DNA from: Thermobifida alba
GTDB taxonomy: Bacteria; Actinomycetota; Actinomycetes; Streptosporangiales; Streptosporangiaceae
Length of the DNA stretch: 64,000 nucleotides
Direction of reading: 5' to 3'
Assembly (NCBI RefSeq): GCF_023208015.1
Contig: NZ_CP051627.1
Coordinates: forward strand, 1,302,001 to 1,366,000
How positions within the stretch are numbered: position 1 is the first letter of the stretch; the number at the start of each line of letters is the position of its first letter. Under the pieces are notes generated by a model. The model saw nothing but the letters and a program-made list of their open reading frames with translations. It was not told the DNA's origin and searched no databases. Both the position numbers and the translations under genes were made by a program. This document shows, in pieces, positions 52,026-61,073 of this stretch.

Positions 52026-52472
52026 ATGAACCTCCTCAAGAAGGTGGCAGCAGCAGCGGCAGCAGCGATCGCGATGGTCGGTAGCGTGACAGTCGCTACT
52101 CCGGCCTTGGCCTCCGACGTCCTCTGGATCAACCAAGACAAGGTCCTGAGCATCAGCAATGCAAGAACCGCCCTGTCCGTGGACACACCGCGCGGAACCG
52201 TCCAGATCCGCTACGGCACCTACAACGGAGTCCAGTACGGCTGGGGACGAGCTTTGAACGCACCGGCGGGCTACACCTTGGTTTTCGAGGCGGACACCAA
52301 CGGCGACCGCATCATGGACGAAGGCGCCACGGCATACCTCACCGGTAGCAGCGCCGTGTGGACTTGGGGGGCTTCCACCTCCGCCAGTAGCGCCCGCGCC
52401 TTCCGGGCGTGCATTCTCTCCTCCTCGCAGATGTCGTGTTCGGAGACCAGTAGCCGAACTGGGTGGTGGTAG
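52026..52472 (+). CDS. Small secreted protein, unknown function
   Basis: A 148-residue protein with a clear Sec signal peptide: 'MNLLKKVAAAAAAAIAMVGS' followed by 'VTVATPALAS', cleavage expected after A-L-A. The mature part (about 118 residues) is beta-rich, with 'GTYNGVQYGWGRALNAPAGY' and 'EADTNGDRIMDEGATAYLTG' (the D-T-N-G-D-R-I-M-D-E stretch resembles a calcium-binding loop). Two Cys near the C-terminus ('RACILSSSQMSCSE') probably form a disulphide. I do not recognise the family. The doubled SD in front and an 18-bp stem terminator behind suggest strong, self-contained expression. Confidence 0.82.
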   Translation: MNLLKKVAAAAAAAIAMVGSVTVATPALASDVLWINQDKVLSISNARTALSVDTPRGTVQIRYGTYNGVQYGWGRALNAPAGYTLVFEADTNGDRIMDEGATAYLTGSSAVWTWGASTSASSARAFRACILSSSQMSCSETSSRTGWW

Positions 52473-52496
52473 GCCCCGTCGAGTGAGGCGGACATG

Positions 52497-52538
52497 ACAC
52501 CGGCCCGCACCCCCTTGTTCGGGGGTGCGGGCCGGTGT
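52497..52538 (+). terminator. Strong terminator hairpin
   Basis: An 18-bp perfect stem (ACACCGGCCCGCACCCCC and its complement) with loop TTGTTC, 24 bases after the secreted-protein stop. Confidence 0.78.
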
Positions 52539-52706
52539 GGTTCAGGGAGAAGGCGAACCAGGGGGTGGTGAACCAAGTAAGTCCGAAAGGGGCAATGGCC
52601 TGCCCTGCCCCACCTCGCAGGTTTGTGGGGGTGGGGGACGAGAATCGACGGCTGCGATCATTCCGGGGACTGTCAAGGGATGATCGTGTCACAGCGGAGC
52701 GCAGGG

Positions 52707-53390
52707 TCAGCCCAGGGCGAGCCATCGGATGCCGAGCTGTTCGATCCGCGCGGCCTCTGGTCCGTCCAACGGCTCGCGGCCCGTGGCTTTGCGCAGGAAA
52801 CGCGGCCGGTCCCACCCCAACAGGTCGGCGGCCGCCCTCTGCTCCGCGCCGAGAAGCAACTCCAGCACTGCGTCACCGGCTGACGGGGTGAGCCAGGATT
52901 CGCGTCCGAGCGCGTCAGCCAGGTCGAGACCGTGGACAGCGACCTCGACGACTCGGGTGAGCAGGAACTCCGACAGGAGCATGGCATCCCCGTGACGCGT
53001 CCGGACGGTGCGGCCGACCGGCTGCTCCCGGCACATTCGGTGGACCTGCCGCCAGGTCGCGGTGAAATCCCCGACAAGGGCGGAACCGTCAGCCGATTCC
53101 GCTGCCCGGCTTTGCGCCAGAGCGATCCGGGCACTGTTGGTCCGAGGAGAAAAGCGGTCGTCCGGCCGGTAGTAGTCCGCAGCGGAAACCCCCGCTCCCT
53201 CGGGGGCCGGCGCCTCCAGCATGCCCGGAAGCCAGTCGATCACGACGCACACGTGCCCGAGGAGGTCGCGCACGGTCCAGGGCGTGCAGCGTGTCGGAAG
53301 GCTCCACTCGGCTTCGGACAGCCCTGACACAGCATCGGTGAGCGCCTCGCATTCTCGACGAAACACTTCGAGCACACGGTCCTGACGCAT
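52707..53390 (-). CDS. Maleylpyruvate isomerase family mycothiol-dependent enzyme
   Basis: A 227-residue protein of the MDMPI/DinB-like superfamily. 'LTDAVSGLSEAEWSLPTRCT' and 'PWTVRDLLGHVCVVIDWLPG' form helices 1-2 with the first metal His. 'LLSEFLLTRVVEVAVHGLDL' supplies the E..HG.D block with further metal ligands. Mycothiol is the usual co-substrate in actinobacteria. The exact reaction is unknown. The start ATG at 53390 begins the homology. It points away from the NB-ARC gene across about 460 bases. Confidence 0.88.
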   Translation of the reverse strand: MRQDRVLEVFRRECEALTDAVSGLSEAEWSLPTRCTPWTVRDLLGHVCVVIDWLPGMLEAPAPEGAGVSAADYYRPDDRFSPRTNSARIALAQSRAAESADGSALVGDFTATWRQVHRMCREQPVGRTVRTRHGDAMLLSEFLLTRVVEVAVHGLDLADALGRESWLTPSAGDAVLELLLGAEQRAAADLLGWDRPRFLRKATGREPLDGPEAARIEQLGIRWLALG

Positions 53391-53852
53391 ACCGGTGACG
53401 CTACCGTCACGGGTCAGCCCGGCCGAAGCCGTCGACCCGGCGACCTGTCCCTCTCGGAAGTCCCCCGTTGCGGCCCCCGTGCTCTCCCACCCGGCGAACA
53501 GGAGGCCGAGGCACGGCTCCCGGATACCGGAACTCTTGGACGCGTCCCTTACCTGCCGGTACACCGCCCGGCAGCAGCAACCACGAGCAGCACCACCACA
53601 AAGGTGCGAACCGAACCGATGACGTTCGGCTTCACGGGGCCCTTCCTCATCGCGGCCCGGACAGCCGAAACGGAGGCTCGAAACAGGCCGTAGCGCTCGG
53701 CATTGAAGGACCACCGAAACCCCTCCTCCGTATCTCGCCGTGGTTCCGGGCGTTCGGCGTCTCCCACGACCGCCTTCCCCTGTCCGGTTTCAGAAATGGC
53801 CGTTTTCGGCGGAAGCCTGTCCGGATCGGCTGTCGACGGGAACAATCCCTGC
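53391..53852. other. Intergenic region upstream of the NB-ARC gene
   Basis: About 460 bases between divergent genes. No separate gene was recognised. It should contain both promoters and leads into the short leader frame at 53853. Confidence 0.45.
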
Positions 53853-53900
53853 ATGGGACACACAAAGGCCCGCGCGGGGCCTTGGAGGTGGATGCGGTGA
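53853..53900 (+). promoter_or_regulatory. Possible leader peptide and SD-sequestering hairpin of the NB-ARC gene
   Basis: An ATG with GACGGGAA upstream opens a 15-codon frame (MGHTKARAGPWRWMR) whose TGA overlaps the GTG start of the NB-ARC gene (GTGA). Within it AAGGCCC-GCGCG-GGGCCTT (53865-53883) forms a hairpin directly abutting the SD GGAGG at 53884-53888. Translation of the leader would melt the hairpin and expose the SD. Confidence 0.45.
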
Positions 53901-56197
53901 TACTGTCCAGAGCCTGGACGCTGTCCTTTCTCGCGCCCACATGGAAGCAGGAAGCCAACGATCTGGACCAACTGGTCGTCCTTGCGGCCATGACCGCTTC
54001 GATCGTGGCCTTGCGGCTGGTCGGCCTCGTTTGGCAGAAGATCTCCGACCCTGGTGGTGGGAGAAGGGACCGCTTCACAGACTACCCACAAAACATCGGC
54101 GCCAAATTTGCCCTGCCCAGGCCTCCCAAGGAACTGGTGGGACGCAAGCGGGAGTTGAAGGCACTGCTGGCCCGACTCGCCCCCACCAAAACACCCCGAA
54201 GCACAGCAGGAAAGAGAGCAGCCTCGGGGGTGGTGATCTCAGCGATGGGTGGGACGGGCAAGACCGCCCTGGCCTTGACCGCAGGCGCGGTTGCCCACCG
54301 CAAACAGTGGTTCTGTGCGGCGCTGTTCGTGGACCTGCGCAATCCCGCACCCGGAGCAGAGCCGTTGTCGGCAGAGGCGGCACTGAAGGTGCTGCTGCGC
54401 CAGATGGATGTGAAGCCTGAAGACATTCCCCATGGCCTGTCGAAGCGCTCCGCCCTCTACCAGAAGAAGCTGGACGACCTCGCCCGCAACGACAGCAAGC
54501 ACCGTCCGGTGCTGGTGGTCGCCGACAACGCCAACAGCACCGCCCAGGTACACCCCCTGCTGCCCAGGTCGGGCGGGCACCGACTGATGGTCACCAGCCG
54601 CAGCGGCCTGCCCCTGACCGGAATTCGGCATCTGGACCTGAACGTCCTCAGCCCCAGAGCGGCCCGGAGGGTTCTGGTCTCTGCTCTGCCCGCCAACGAC
54701 GCCCGCGCCCACGACAAGGCAGGGCTGAGACACTTGGTCGAACTGTGCGGCTACCTTCCCCTGGCGTTGGAGATCGCCGCCGCCCACCTGACCCACAACC
54801 CCCACCTGACCCTGAAGAGGTTGGCTGAACGCCTGGAACAGGCGGCCTCGCGGGTGAACCGGCTCAAAAACCCCGACCAGGACACTGATCAGGCACAGGT
54901 GCTACGGGAGTTCTTCGACCCCTTCCTGACCCTTCTGGACGAGACCGAGGTGCGGGTGTTTCTGCTGGTGGCCTCCGCCCCCGGTCCGACCACATCCACC
55001 ACCACGGCCGCGGTGATGACCGGGCTCGCCGAAGACGAAGTCGAACAGGTGCTGGAGAGGTTGGCGGCCGTGCGCCTACTCACCCAACCCGCCCCAGGAC
55101 GCTGGAACGCCCATGACGTGCTCGCCGACTACGCCACCACCCACCCGCTCCACAACCACAGCCAAGCCCTGACCCGGCTGTTGGACCACTACACAGACAC
55201 CGCCCGCGCCGCCGACACCCGCCAGGAAATCTCCGGTAAGCGGTTCACCAGCCTGGGAGCGGCGTTGGTGTGGCTGGACAGGGAACTGGACACTTTGACG
55301 ACCGCAGCCCTGGCCGCCCCTGCCCTCGGCCACACCCGCGCAGCCATCCACCTGTCTTTGGCCCTGGTCAACCCTCTGGAGCGCGAATGCCGGTTCGAGG
55401 ACTGGGAGCAGGTCTGCCGCTCTGCCCAGAACGTCGCCCGAGACTCCGGTGATCAGGACAGCGAAGCGGCGGCGCGGTACCACCTCGGCCGGGCGCTGGA
55501 GCGGATGGACCAGTTCGATGAAGCTGCCGACACTTACCGCCGCGCTGCCGACCTCTACCAGCAGGCGGGCGATGCCTCCGGTGAAGCGGCGGCGCGGAGC
55601 GACCTCGGCCGGGTACTGGAGCGGGTGGGTCGGCTCGACGAAGCCGCTGACGCTCACCGCCGCACCCGTGAATTCTTCCATCAGAGGGGAAACATCACCG
55701 GTGAAGCGGCGGCGTGGAGCGACCTCGGCCAGGTACTGGAGCGGATGGATCGGTTCGATGAAGCCGCCGATGCTTACCGCCGTTCCGCCGACCTCTACCA
55801 GCGGGAGCGCTATTTCATCAGTGAAGCGGCGGCGTGGAGCGACCTCGGCCGGGCACTGGAGCGGATGGACCAGCTCAGCGAAGCCGCTGACGCTTATCGC
55901 CGTTCCGCCGACCTCTACCAGCGGGAGCGCTATTTCATCAGTGAAGAGGCGGCGCGGGACAACCTCGGCCGAGTACTGAAACGGGCGGGCCGGGTCAAGG
56001 AGGCTGACCGCGCCTTCGCCCGCGCCCGCGAGATCCGCGAGCAAAGACACAGACCGGTGCACCACGGAGGGACAGGCACGACTGGCGGAGGCCGGAGGGC
56101 GAGCTCGACTGGCGGAGGCTGGGGGGCGAGCTCGACTGGCGGAGACTGGGGGGCGAGCGCGACTGGCGGAGACGGGGGTGGCAGCGGCTGGGGGTGA
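53897..56197 (+). CDS. NB-ARC STAND ATPase with C-terminal TPR repeats
   Basis: A 766-residue protein. A hydrophobic helix lies near the N-terminus ('LVVLAAMTASIVALRLVGLV'). 'RPPKELVGRKRELKALLARL' is the usual lead-in to the NB-ARC domain. Walker A is 'SAMGGTGKTAL' (about 115-125), Walker B-like 'PVLVVADNAN' (Asp about 210), and the ARC motif 'CGYLPLALEIAAAHL' about 285-300. A winged-helix region follows. From about residue 515 come five 40-residue TPRs ('LGRVLERVGRLDEAADAHRR' type). The C-terminal 40 residues are a Gly/Ser/Thr/Trp repeat ('ASSTGGGWGASSTGGDWG'). The GTG at 53897 has GGAGG eight bases upstream. Such proteins switch on ATP binding after sensing a ligand; a regulatory or defence role is inferred. 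Confidence 0.87.
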   Translation: MILSRAWTLSFLAPTWKQEANDLDQLVVLAAMTASIVALRLVGLVWQKISDPGGGRRDRFTDYPQNIGAKFALPRPPKELVGRKRELKALLARLAPTKTPRSTAGKRAASGVVISAMGGTGKTALALTAGAVAHRKQWFCAALFVDLRNPAPGAEPLSAEAALKVLLRQMDVKPEDIPHGLSKRSALYQKKLDDLARNDSKHRPVLVVADNANSTAQVHPLLPRSGGHRLMVTSRSGLPLTGIRHLDLNVLSPRAARRVLVSALPANDARAHDKAGLRHLVELCGYLPLALEIAAAHLTHNPHLTLKRLAERLEQAASRVNRLKNPDQDTDQAQVLREFFDPFLTLLDETEVRVFLLVASAPGPTTSTTTAAVMTGLAEDEVEQVLERLAAVRLLTQPAPGRWNAHDVLADYATTHPLHNHSQALTRLLDHYTDTARAADTRQEISGKRFTSLGAALVWLDRELDTLTTAALAAPALGHTRAAIHLSLALVNPLERECRFEDWEQVCRSAQNVARDSGDQDSEAAARYHLGRALERMDQFDEAADTYRRAADLYQQAGDASGEAAARSDLGRVLERVGRLDEAADAHRRTREFFHQRGNITGEAAAWSDLGQVLERMDRFDEAADAYRRSADLYQRERYFISEAAAWSDLGRALERMDQLSEAADAYRRSADLYQRERYFISEEAARDNLGRVLKRAGRVKEADRAFARAREIREQRHRPVHHGGTGTTGGGRRASSTGGGWGASSTGGDWGASATGGDGGGSGWG

Positions 56198-56611
56198 GGA
56201 CACTGCAGCGTCTTCACCCCCAATGCGGGCTCTGTCGCTTGGTGGATCAGTCGGCATGGCCTGGCCGCAGGGGATGCGCCGGTTGGGGGAGGCCACCGAC
56301 GGCCCACACCCGTGCCCCCGCACCAACCAACGGGCAACGCCCACGGCGAAGACGCAGACGTGGCCCAGGACCGGTCGTGTCCTCTCCGACACCGGCGACA
56401 GCAGGAAACCGATAGGGCACTCCCCCTGAGGCTGCAGTCCCGCTCAAGACCCACGGCGACGCTCAACGCACAGCGGATACGCAGAACCTGACCGCTCAAC
56501 TCCAAGAGGCCCCAAGAGGGCGAACCAGGCACGCCGGAAGCGGCACCGGAGCACCAGATCCAGGACGGAAGATTCCCGAAGAACAACGAGGACCACGGCG
56601 CCTCTTCAGGC
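56198..56611. other. Intergenic region between convergent genes
   Basis: About 410 bases between the stops of the NB-ARC and response-regulator genes. No gene, clear terminator stem or repeat was recognised. Confidence 0.45.
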
Positions 56612-57265
56612 CTACTCGCCGTCCATCAGCCGATTCTCCCACGCCCAGGCCGCGACCTCGACCCGGTTGCGCAGTCCAAGACGGGACTGGATAGAGGACA
56701 GGTGGCTCTTGACCGTGCTCAGGGAGATGAACAACTGGTCAGCGACCTCCTGGTTGGTCAGGCCGCGGGCGACGGCGCGGACGACCTCGGTCTCACGGGC
56801 CGACAGCGGATTGGGCCGTGCCCTGGCCGACGTGCCCGCAGCGGTGAGGTGGCGCAGGAGCCGCAGGGTGACCGACGGCGAAATCAGGGCGTCCCCCGCA
56901 TGCGCGGAACGCACGGCCTCCACGAGCAGCTGGGGCCCCGCGTCCTTGAGGACGAAACCCACGGCCCCGCCTCTGAGCGCCCCGTAGACGTACTCGTCCA
57001 GGTCGAACGTGGTCACCACGACCACCCGCAGCGGGTCGGCCACCCCAGGGCCCGCCAGGGCACGAGTGACCTCCAAACCGTCCAGGCGCGGCATGCGTAT
57101 GTCCACCAGGCACACGTCCGGTCGCCCCCGCCGCGCCAACTCCACCGCCTCGGCACCGTCACCGGCCTCCGCGACCACGGTGATGTCGGGCTGGTCCTCC
57201 AGGATCCGACGCAGACCACCACGGACCATGGCCTGGTCATCGGCCACCAGCACCCGGATGGTCAT
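56612..57265 (-). CDS. NarL/FixJ-family response regulator
   Basis: A 217-residue two-component regulator. The receiver domain has the acidic pair in 'RVLVADDQAMVRGGLRRILE', the phospho-acceptor Asp in 'PDVCLVDIRMPRLDGLE', Thr in 'VVVVTTFDLDEYVYGALRGG' and Lys in 'VGFVLKDAGP'. The LuxR-type HTH at the C-terminus reads 'LSARETEVVRAVARGLTNQE' and 'LFISLSTVKSHLSSIQSRLG'. Its ATG overlaps the stop of the histidine-kinase gene by four bases, so the pair is translationally coupled. The target genes are unknown; the DUF418 gene divergent from the kinase is a candidate. Confidence 0.95.
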   Translation of the reverse strand: MTIRVLVADDQAMVRGGLRRILEDQPDITVVAEAGDGAEAVELARRGRPDVCLVDIRMPRLDGLEVTRALAGPGVADPLRVVVVTTFDLDEYVYGALRGGAVGFVLKDAGPQLLVEAVRSAHAGDALISPSVTLRLLRHLTAAGTSARARPNPLSARETEVVRAVARGLTNQEVADQLFISLSTVKSHLSSIQSRLGLRNRVEVAAWAWENRLMDGE

Positions 57266-58401
57266 CGGCGTTCCCCCAAGGGCAGCAAGGCACGCACACG
57301 CCAGCCGGCCCCCGGGCACGGTCCGACACTCAGCGAACCACCGAGGGCCTCAACACGTTCACGCATCCCCACCAGGCCGTAGCCGCCGCGGCGGTGGCGG
57401 GTGTGCGCAGCATCGTCAGCGACCTCCACGACGACCACGTCCCCGTCCCGGGTGAGGCTGACCGTCACGGAGGAGGCGTGCGCGGCGTGACGCGCGACGT
57501 TGGTCAAAGCCTCCTGGACGACCCGATGGACGGTGGTGGCCACCTCGGGCGGCCACCCCTGCCCCGTCTCAGCCAGCCGCAGGTCCACGGAGGGGCCGCC
57601 CCGCTTCGCGAAACGCTCGACGAGCCCGACGAGCTCCTCCAGCCCCGCAACGGTGGTGGGGGCCGCTCCGTCGGTGTCGCGCAGCAGCCCGACGACGCGC
57701 CGCATCGCGGCCAGCGCCTCGCAGGCGACGGACTCGATGCCGGCGAAGGAAGCCCGGACCCGTTCACCCCCGGACTGTGTGCGGGCATCAAGCTGTCCGG
57801 CCTGGGCCTCCAGGACGATGCCGGTGATGTGATGGGCCACAACGTCGTGCAGCTCCCGCGCCAGCGCCAACCGCTCGTCGCGCCGGATCCGCGCGACGGT
57901 CCGCCGACGGCGGACCTCCAGCAACCGCAACACCAGCCCCCCAGCGAGACCACCCAGCCACGTGACCGCGTTGACCGCGCCCACGGCAGAGGACGACTCC
58001 AGATTGGCCAGCGCACTGCCGACGACCACCGCCAACCCCGCGGCCGCCACCGCGCCTGCGCTCCGAACAGGAAGCGCTCGGACAGCGGAGGCGGTGAGGA
58101 CCGCCAACGCCACGGCCATGGCCAGGCCGGGCTCGGCGGGAAAGCCGGCCAGCCAGGCGATCAGCACCGAAACAGCCGCGACGGACAGCCCGCCGACCGC
58201 CGCCAGGAGCCGGTGGCGTCGACGCAACAGGGCCAGGACGCCCACCACGGCCCCCACCACCGCGTCGAACCACCAGTAGCCGCCACCCCAGCTCACCGCA
58301 ACGGCCACGGACTGCACCGCCAGCGCTCCGAACACGACCGCAGCCAGCACGGCGTCCACGGCCCGGGCACGCCACCGGCGCGGCCGCCTCCCACTCCTCA
58401 C
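57262..58401 (-). CDS. Sensor histidine kinase (NarL-type partner, HisKA_3)
   Basis: A 379-residue kinase. The N-terminal 150 residues form five or six hydrophobic helices ('AVVFGALAVQSVAVAVSWGG', 'VVGAVVGVLALLRRRHRLLA' and others) with little extracellular domain, suggesting membrane-embedded sensing. The dimerisation/phosphoacceptor helix is 'LALARELHDVVAHHITGIVL', with the conserved E-L-H-D-x-V-A-H-H. The ATPase has 'VVQEALTNVARHAAHASSVT' (N box) and 'GGYGLVGMRERVEALGGSL' (G box). The D box is weakened: 'VVVEVADDAAHT'. The GTG at 58401 is chosen over an upstream frame extension without similarity. Confidence 0.92.
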   Translation of the reverse strand: MRSGRRPRRWRARAVDAVLAAVVFGALAVQSVAVAVSWGGGYWWFDAVVGAVVGVLALLRRRHRLLAAVGGLSVAAVSVLIAWLAGFPAEPGLAMAVALAVLTASAVRALPVRSAGAVAAAGLAVVVGSALANLESSSAVGAVNAVTWLGGLAGGLVLRLLEVRRRRTVARIRRDERLALARELHDVVAHHITGIVLEAQAGQLDARTQSGGERVRASFAGIESVACEALAAMRRVVGLLRDTDGAAPTTVAGLEELVGLVERFAKRGGPSVDLRLAETGQGWPPEVATTVHRVVQEALTNVARHAAHASSVTVSLTRDGDVVVVEVADDAAHTRHRRGGYGLVGMRERVEALGGSLSVGPCPGAGWRVRALLPLGERR

Positions 58402-58520
58402 ACGCTCCAGAGTAGAAGACGCCTTCCGCCCGCCGAACCGGCCGAAAGGACGATCCCGGACGGCGTGAGCCCCCCTTAGAGCCGATGACGACCGCACCAC
58501 CGGTGCCCAGGATGGGGGCC

Positions 58521-59585
58521 ATGACCCACGACGCACCCGCTGTGGCGGCCACGCGGACACGTATCGTCGCGCTCGATGTCCTGCGCGGTTTCGCCCTGTG
58601 CGGCATCCTGCCCGTCAACGTCCCGATCATCGCCGCCACCGGCCCACCCCCCGTCCCCGGCGCGGCAACCGCCGTAGGCGACCCGCTGTTCTGGTTCGGG
58701 TTGGCCACGTCCCAGCGTTTCCTGCCGATCTTCGCCCTGCTCTTCGGCACGGGGTTCGCGCTGCTGGCCGATGCGGCCGCGCAAAGGTCACCGAAGCCGT
58801 GGCTCATCCTGCTGCGCCGCCTCCTGGCTCTGTTCGCCATCGGCCTGCTGCACCTGCTGCTGTGGCGGGGCGAGATCCTGACCGCCTACGCCCTGGTCGG
58901 CTTGGTGGTCCTCCTCCCGTCGATGTGGCTGCCACGGTGGGCCGTGGCCGTGCTCTCGGCCGGGTGCCTCACCTTGGCCATCAGCAGCGGGGGAGGCGGT
59001 CCCCTGCTGGTGGCCGGGCTCTTCCTGCTGGGGGCCGCGCTGGTCCGCTACGGAGTGGTGGAGTACCTGGAGGAGGGGCCCGTCCGGGCCCTCGCGCTGC
59101 TGGGCCTGGTCTTCGCGGCGGGCGCGGCTGCGGCACTGTGGTGGCAGATCGACGCGGCCACCCGGAACACTCCGGCCCTCGGGCCCGCCATGGGGGTGGC
59201 CGGACTGCTGCTGGCGGGGTTGTACGTGTGTGCGGTACTCCTCCTGCTCACCACACCGCTGCGACCGGTGCTGCGAGTCGCCTTCGAACCCCTGGGCCGC
59301 ATGGCGCTGACCAACTACCTGACCGCCACGGTCCTCGTCCTGGCGGCGGGCCGTCTTCTCGGCCTGGGGTTCGACTCCCTGACCGAGACGCTGACAACCG
59401 CGGGAGCCGTCCTCACCCTCCAGTGGGCGTGGTCCACCCTGTGGCTGCGCCGCCACCGTCAGGGGCCGGTGGAGCGGCTGTGGCGCTGGGCCACCTGGGG
59501 CCGCCGACCGAAACACCGCGCACGACCGGCACCGGCAACCGCGAACCCAGCAGGGGAGTCCACACCCCTCCGGGACGGCGCATGA
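58521..59585 (+). CDS. DUF418 domain-containing membrane protein
   Basis: A 354-residue polytopic membrane protein. The N-terminus 'RIVALDVLRGFALCGILPVN' is the hallmark of the DUF418/YeiB family, followed by 'LFWFGLATSQRFLPIFALLF' and 'GTGFALL'. The C-terminal DUF418 half has 'LRVAFEPLGRMALTNYLTAT' and 'LTTAGAVLTLQWAWSTLWLR'. Function of the family is unknown, with acyltransferase-3-like topology. The ATG at 58521 is preferred; 58485 and 58512 are possible. It is divergent from the two-component system and may be regulated by it. Confidence 0.88.
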   Translation: MTHDAPAVAATRTRIVALDVLRGFALCGILPVNVPIIAATGPPPVPGAATAVGDPLFWFGLATSQRFLPIFALLFGTGFALLADAAAQRSPKPWLILLRRLLALFAIGLLHLLLWRGEILTAYALVGLVVLLPSMWLPRWAVAVLSAGCLTLAISSGGGGPLLVAGLFLLGAALVRYGVVEYLEEGPVRALALLGLVFAAGAAAALWWQIDAATRNTPALGPAMGVAGLLLAGLYVCAVLLLLTTPLRPVLRVAFEPLGRMALTNYLTATVLVLAAGRLLGLGFDSLTETLTTAGAVLTLQWAWSTLWLRRHRQGPVERLWRWATWGRRPKHRARPAPATANPAGESTPLRDGA

Positions 59586-59828
59586 GCCCGGCCCCGGTCA
59601 CCACCGTCGTCGACGGACATGGTCCCGTGATCGATTTCTTCGACGACCCCCCGGGGGACGAACTCGCGGAAAATCCCCGCCGACCAACGACGAACACCCC
59701 AGGCGACGGGTCGTGGTGAGTCCTCCCCACGCGGGTACGGGTGGTGAAAAAACTGGTTCCTCTCCTGGTCTGGGATCCCTTCGGTAACCCATTCGCATCT
59801 GATGCCGATCGGTCTGATAGGGGAATCC

Positions 59829-59933
59829 ATGACGCAGGAAGTGAACCTTGTCCTGCCGCGGTCCATCCAGCACAGGTTGGGGCTGATCCCCATCCCGCGC
59901 CCGTGGGCTTTGTTGCTCGACCCCCTCTGGTGA
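59829..59933 (+). CDS. 34-residue small ORF, candidate peptide
   Basis: An ATG with AGGGGA four bases upstream opens 34 codons: 'MTQEVNLVLPRSIQHRLGLI' followed by 'PIPRPWALLLDPLW' and a TGA. The composition (hydrophobic, two Pro-rich turns, C-terminal Trp, few charges) is protein-like and unlike the random GC-frame translations around it. It lies in an otherwise empty interval of about 415 bases between the DUF418 gene and the EEP-family gene. Function unknown; no modification enzymes are next to it. Confidence 0.4.
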   Translation: MTQEVNLVLPRSIQHRLGLIPIPRPWALLLDPLW

Positions 59934-60002
59934 CGCTCAGCCCCGGCGCCTCCCGCGAGAGACCAGGAGACGCTGGACGGAATCGGAGTCTTGACGCGGT
60001 GT

Positions 60003-61073
60003 TCACCAGCTGATTCCGGCCGCCACCGGTAGGTGGTCGCTGCTGGTGGCCGGCAGCACCCACGAGCCCTCCGGCTCCACGCCCCTGACCAGGATCTGGT
60101 CGATCCGCACCACCGGGAACCCCGCCGGCCAGCTGAAACCGAAGCCGTCCCCGGCCACGACCTGGACCGAGCGCAACTGCGAGGTGAGGCCGGCGAACGC
60201 ACGGTCGTCCATGCTGCCGTTCAGGTCACCGAGCAGCACCACTCGCTCATTCTGCTCGGCGGCGACGGCCTCGCCGAGCGCCTGCGCGCCTCTGTCCCGC
60301 GAGTCCGTCCAAAAGCCCGCCCTGGGATTCACCCGTACGGACCCCAGGTGGGCCACATACACCGCCAGCGGCCCGTGGTCCGTGGCCACCGTGGTGCGCA
60401 GCGCCCGGGTGTAGCCCGTCTTGACGTCGACCGGGATGGTCTCCGCCAGCGGCCCGTAGTCCATCTGGATGTCGATCGGCTGGGTGTCCGACAGCGGCAG
60501 CTTGCTCCACACCCCGACCGTGCCCCGCACTGTGTGGTACGGGTACGCCTTCGCCAGTTCCCTCTCGTACGTGCCCCTGGTCTGTTCGGTCAGCTCCTGC
60601 AGTGCCAGCACGTCCGCACCGTAGGCCGCCAGGTCGCGGGCGGTGCCGACCGGATCGGGGTTGTCAGCGCCGACGTTGTGGCTGGCCACCCTGAGCTCGT
60701 GGTCCGCGTGGGACTTGTCGCCGAGCAGTCCGCCGAAAAGGTGCAGCCACACCGTGACCGGCAGCAGCAGCGCGACCACCGCGGAGGCGGAGCGGCGCCA
60801 CAGCGCCCCGATCAGCGACACCGGGATGAACAGGCCGAACCACGGCAGGAACGTCTCCACCAGGCTGCCGAGATTCAGGATCTGGTTCGGAATCTGCGCG
60901 TGCCACAGCATGAGCAGGCCGAGCAGTAGCGCCAGCGCCGCGAGCACCAGGCCGCGCTTCCAGGGGCCCAGCCGGGAGCCGACGCGGATCGCCCGGCGGA
61001 TGCCCGAGCGCCAGGTCCCGGCTCCGCCATCCCGGCGACCGGCATCGCCCTGTCCGGTCTCCGCCTGCGCCAT
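60003..61073 (-). CDS. Membrane endonuclease/exonuclease/phosphatase (EEP) family protein
   Basis: A 356-residue protein. The basic N-terminus is followed by three hydrophobic helices ('GLVLAALALLLGLLMLWHA', 'FLPWFGLFIPVSLIGALWRR', 'AVVALLLPVTVWLHLFGGLL'). The outward EEP domain then has 'HELRVASHNVGADNPDPVGT' (Asn), 'ADVLALQELTEQTRG' (Glu), 'AVYVAHLGSVRVNP' (His), 'VVLLGDLNGSMDDRAF' (Asp-x-Asn) and 'TSSDHLPVAAGISW' (Asp-His). All catalytic residues are therefore present. It may be a phosphodiesterase acting outside the membrane. ATG 61073 has GAGG seven bases upstream; a GTG further up is possible. Confidence 0.9.
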   Translation of the reverse strand: MAQAETGQGDAGRRDGGAGTWRSGIRRAIRVGSRLGPWKRGLVLAALALLLGLLMLWHAQIPNQILNLGSLVETFLPWFGLFIPVSLIGALWRRSASAVVALLLPVTVWLHLFGGLLGDKSHADHELRVASHNVGADNPDPVGTARDLAAYGADVLALQELTEQTRGTYERELAKAYPYHTVRGTVGVWSKLPLSDTQPIDIQMDYGPLAETIPVDVKTGYTRALRTTVATDHGPLAVYVAHLGSVRVNPRAGFWTDSRDRGAQALGEAVAAEQNERVVLLGDLNGSMDDRAFAGLTSQLRSVQVVAGDGFGFSWPAGFPVVRIDQILVRGVEPEGSWVLPATSSDHLPVAAGISW

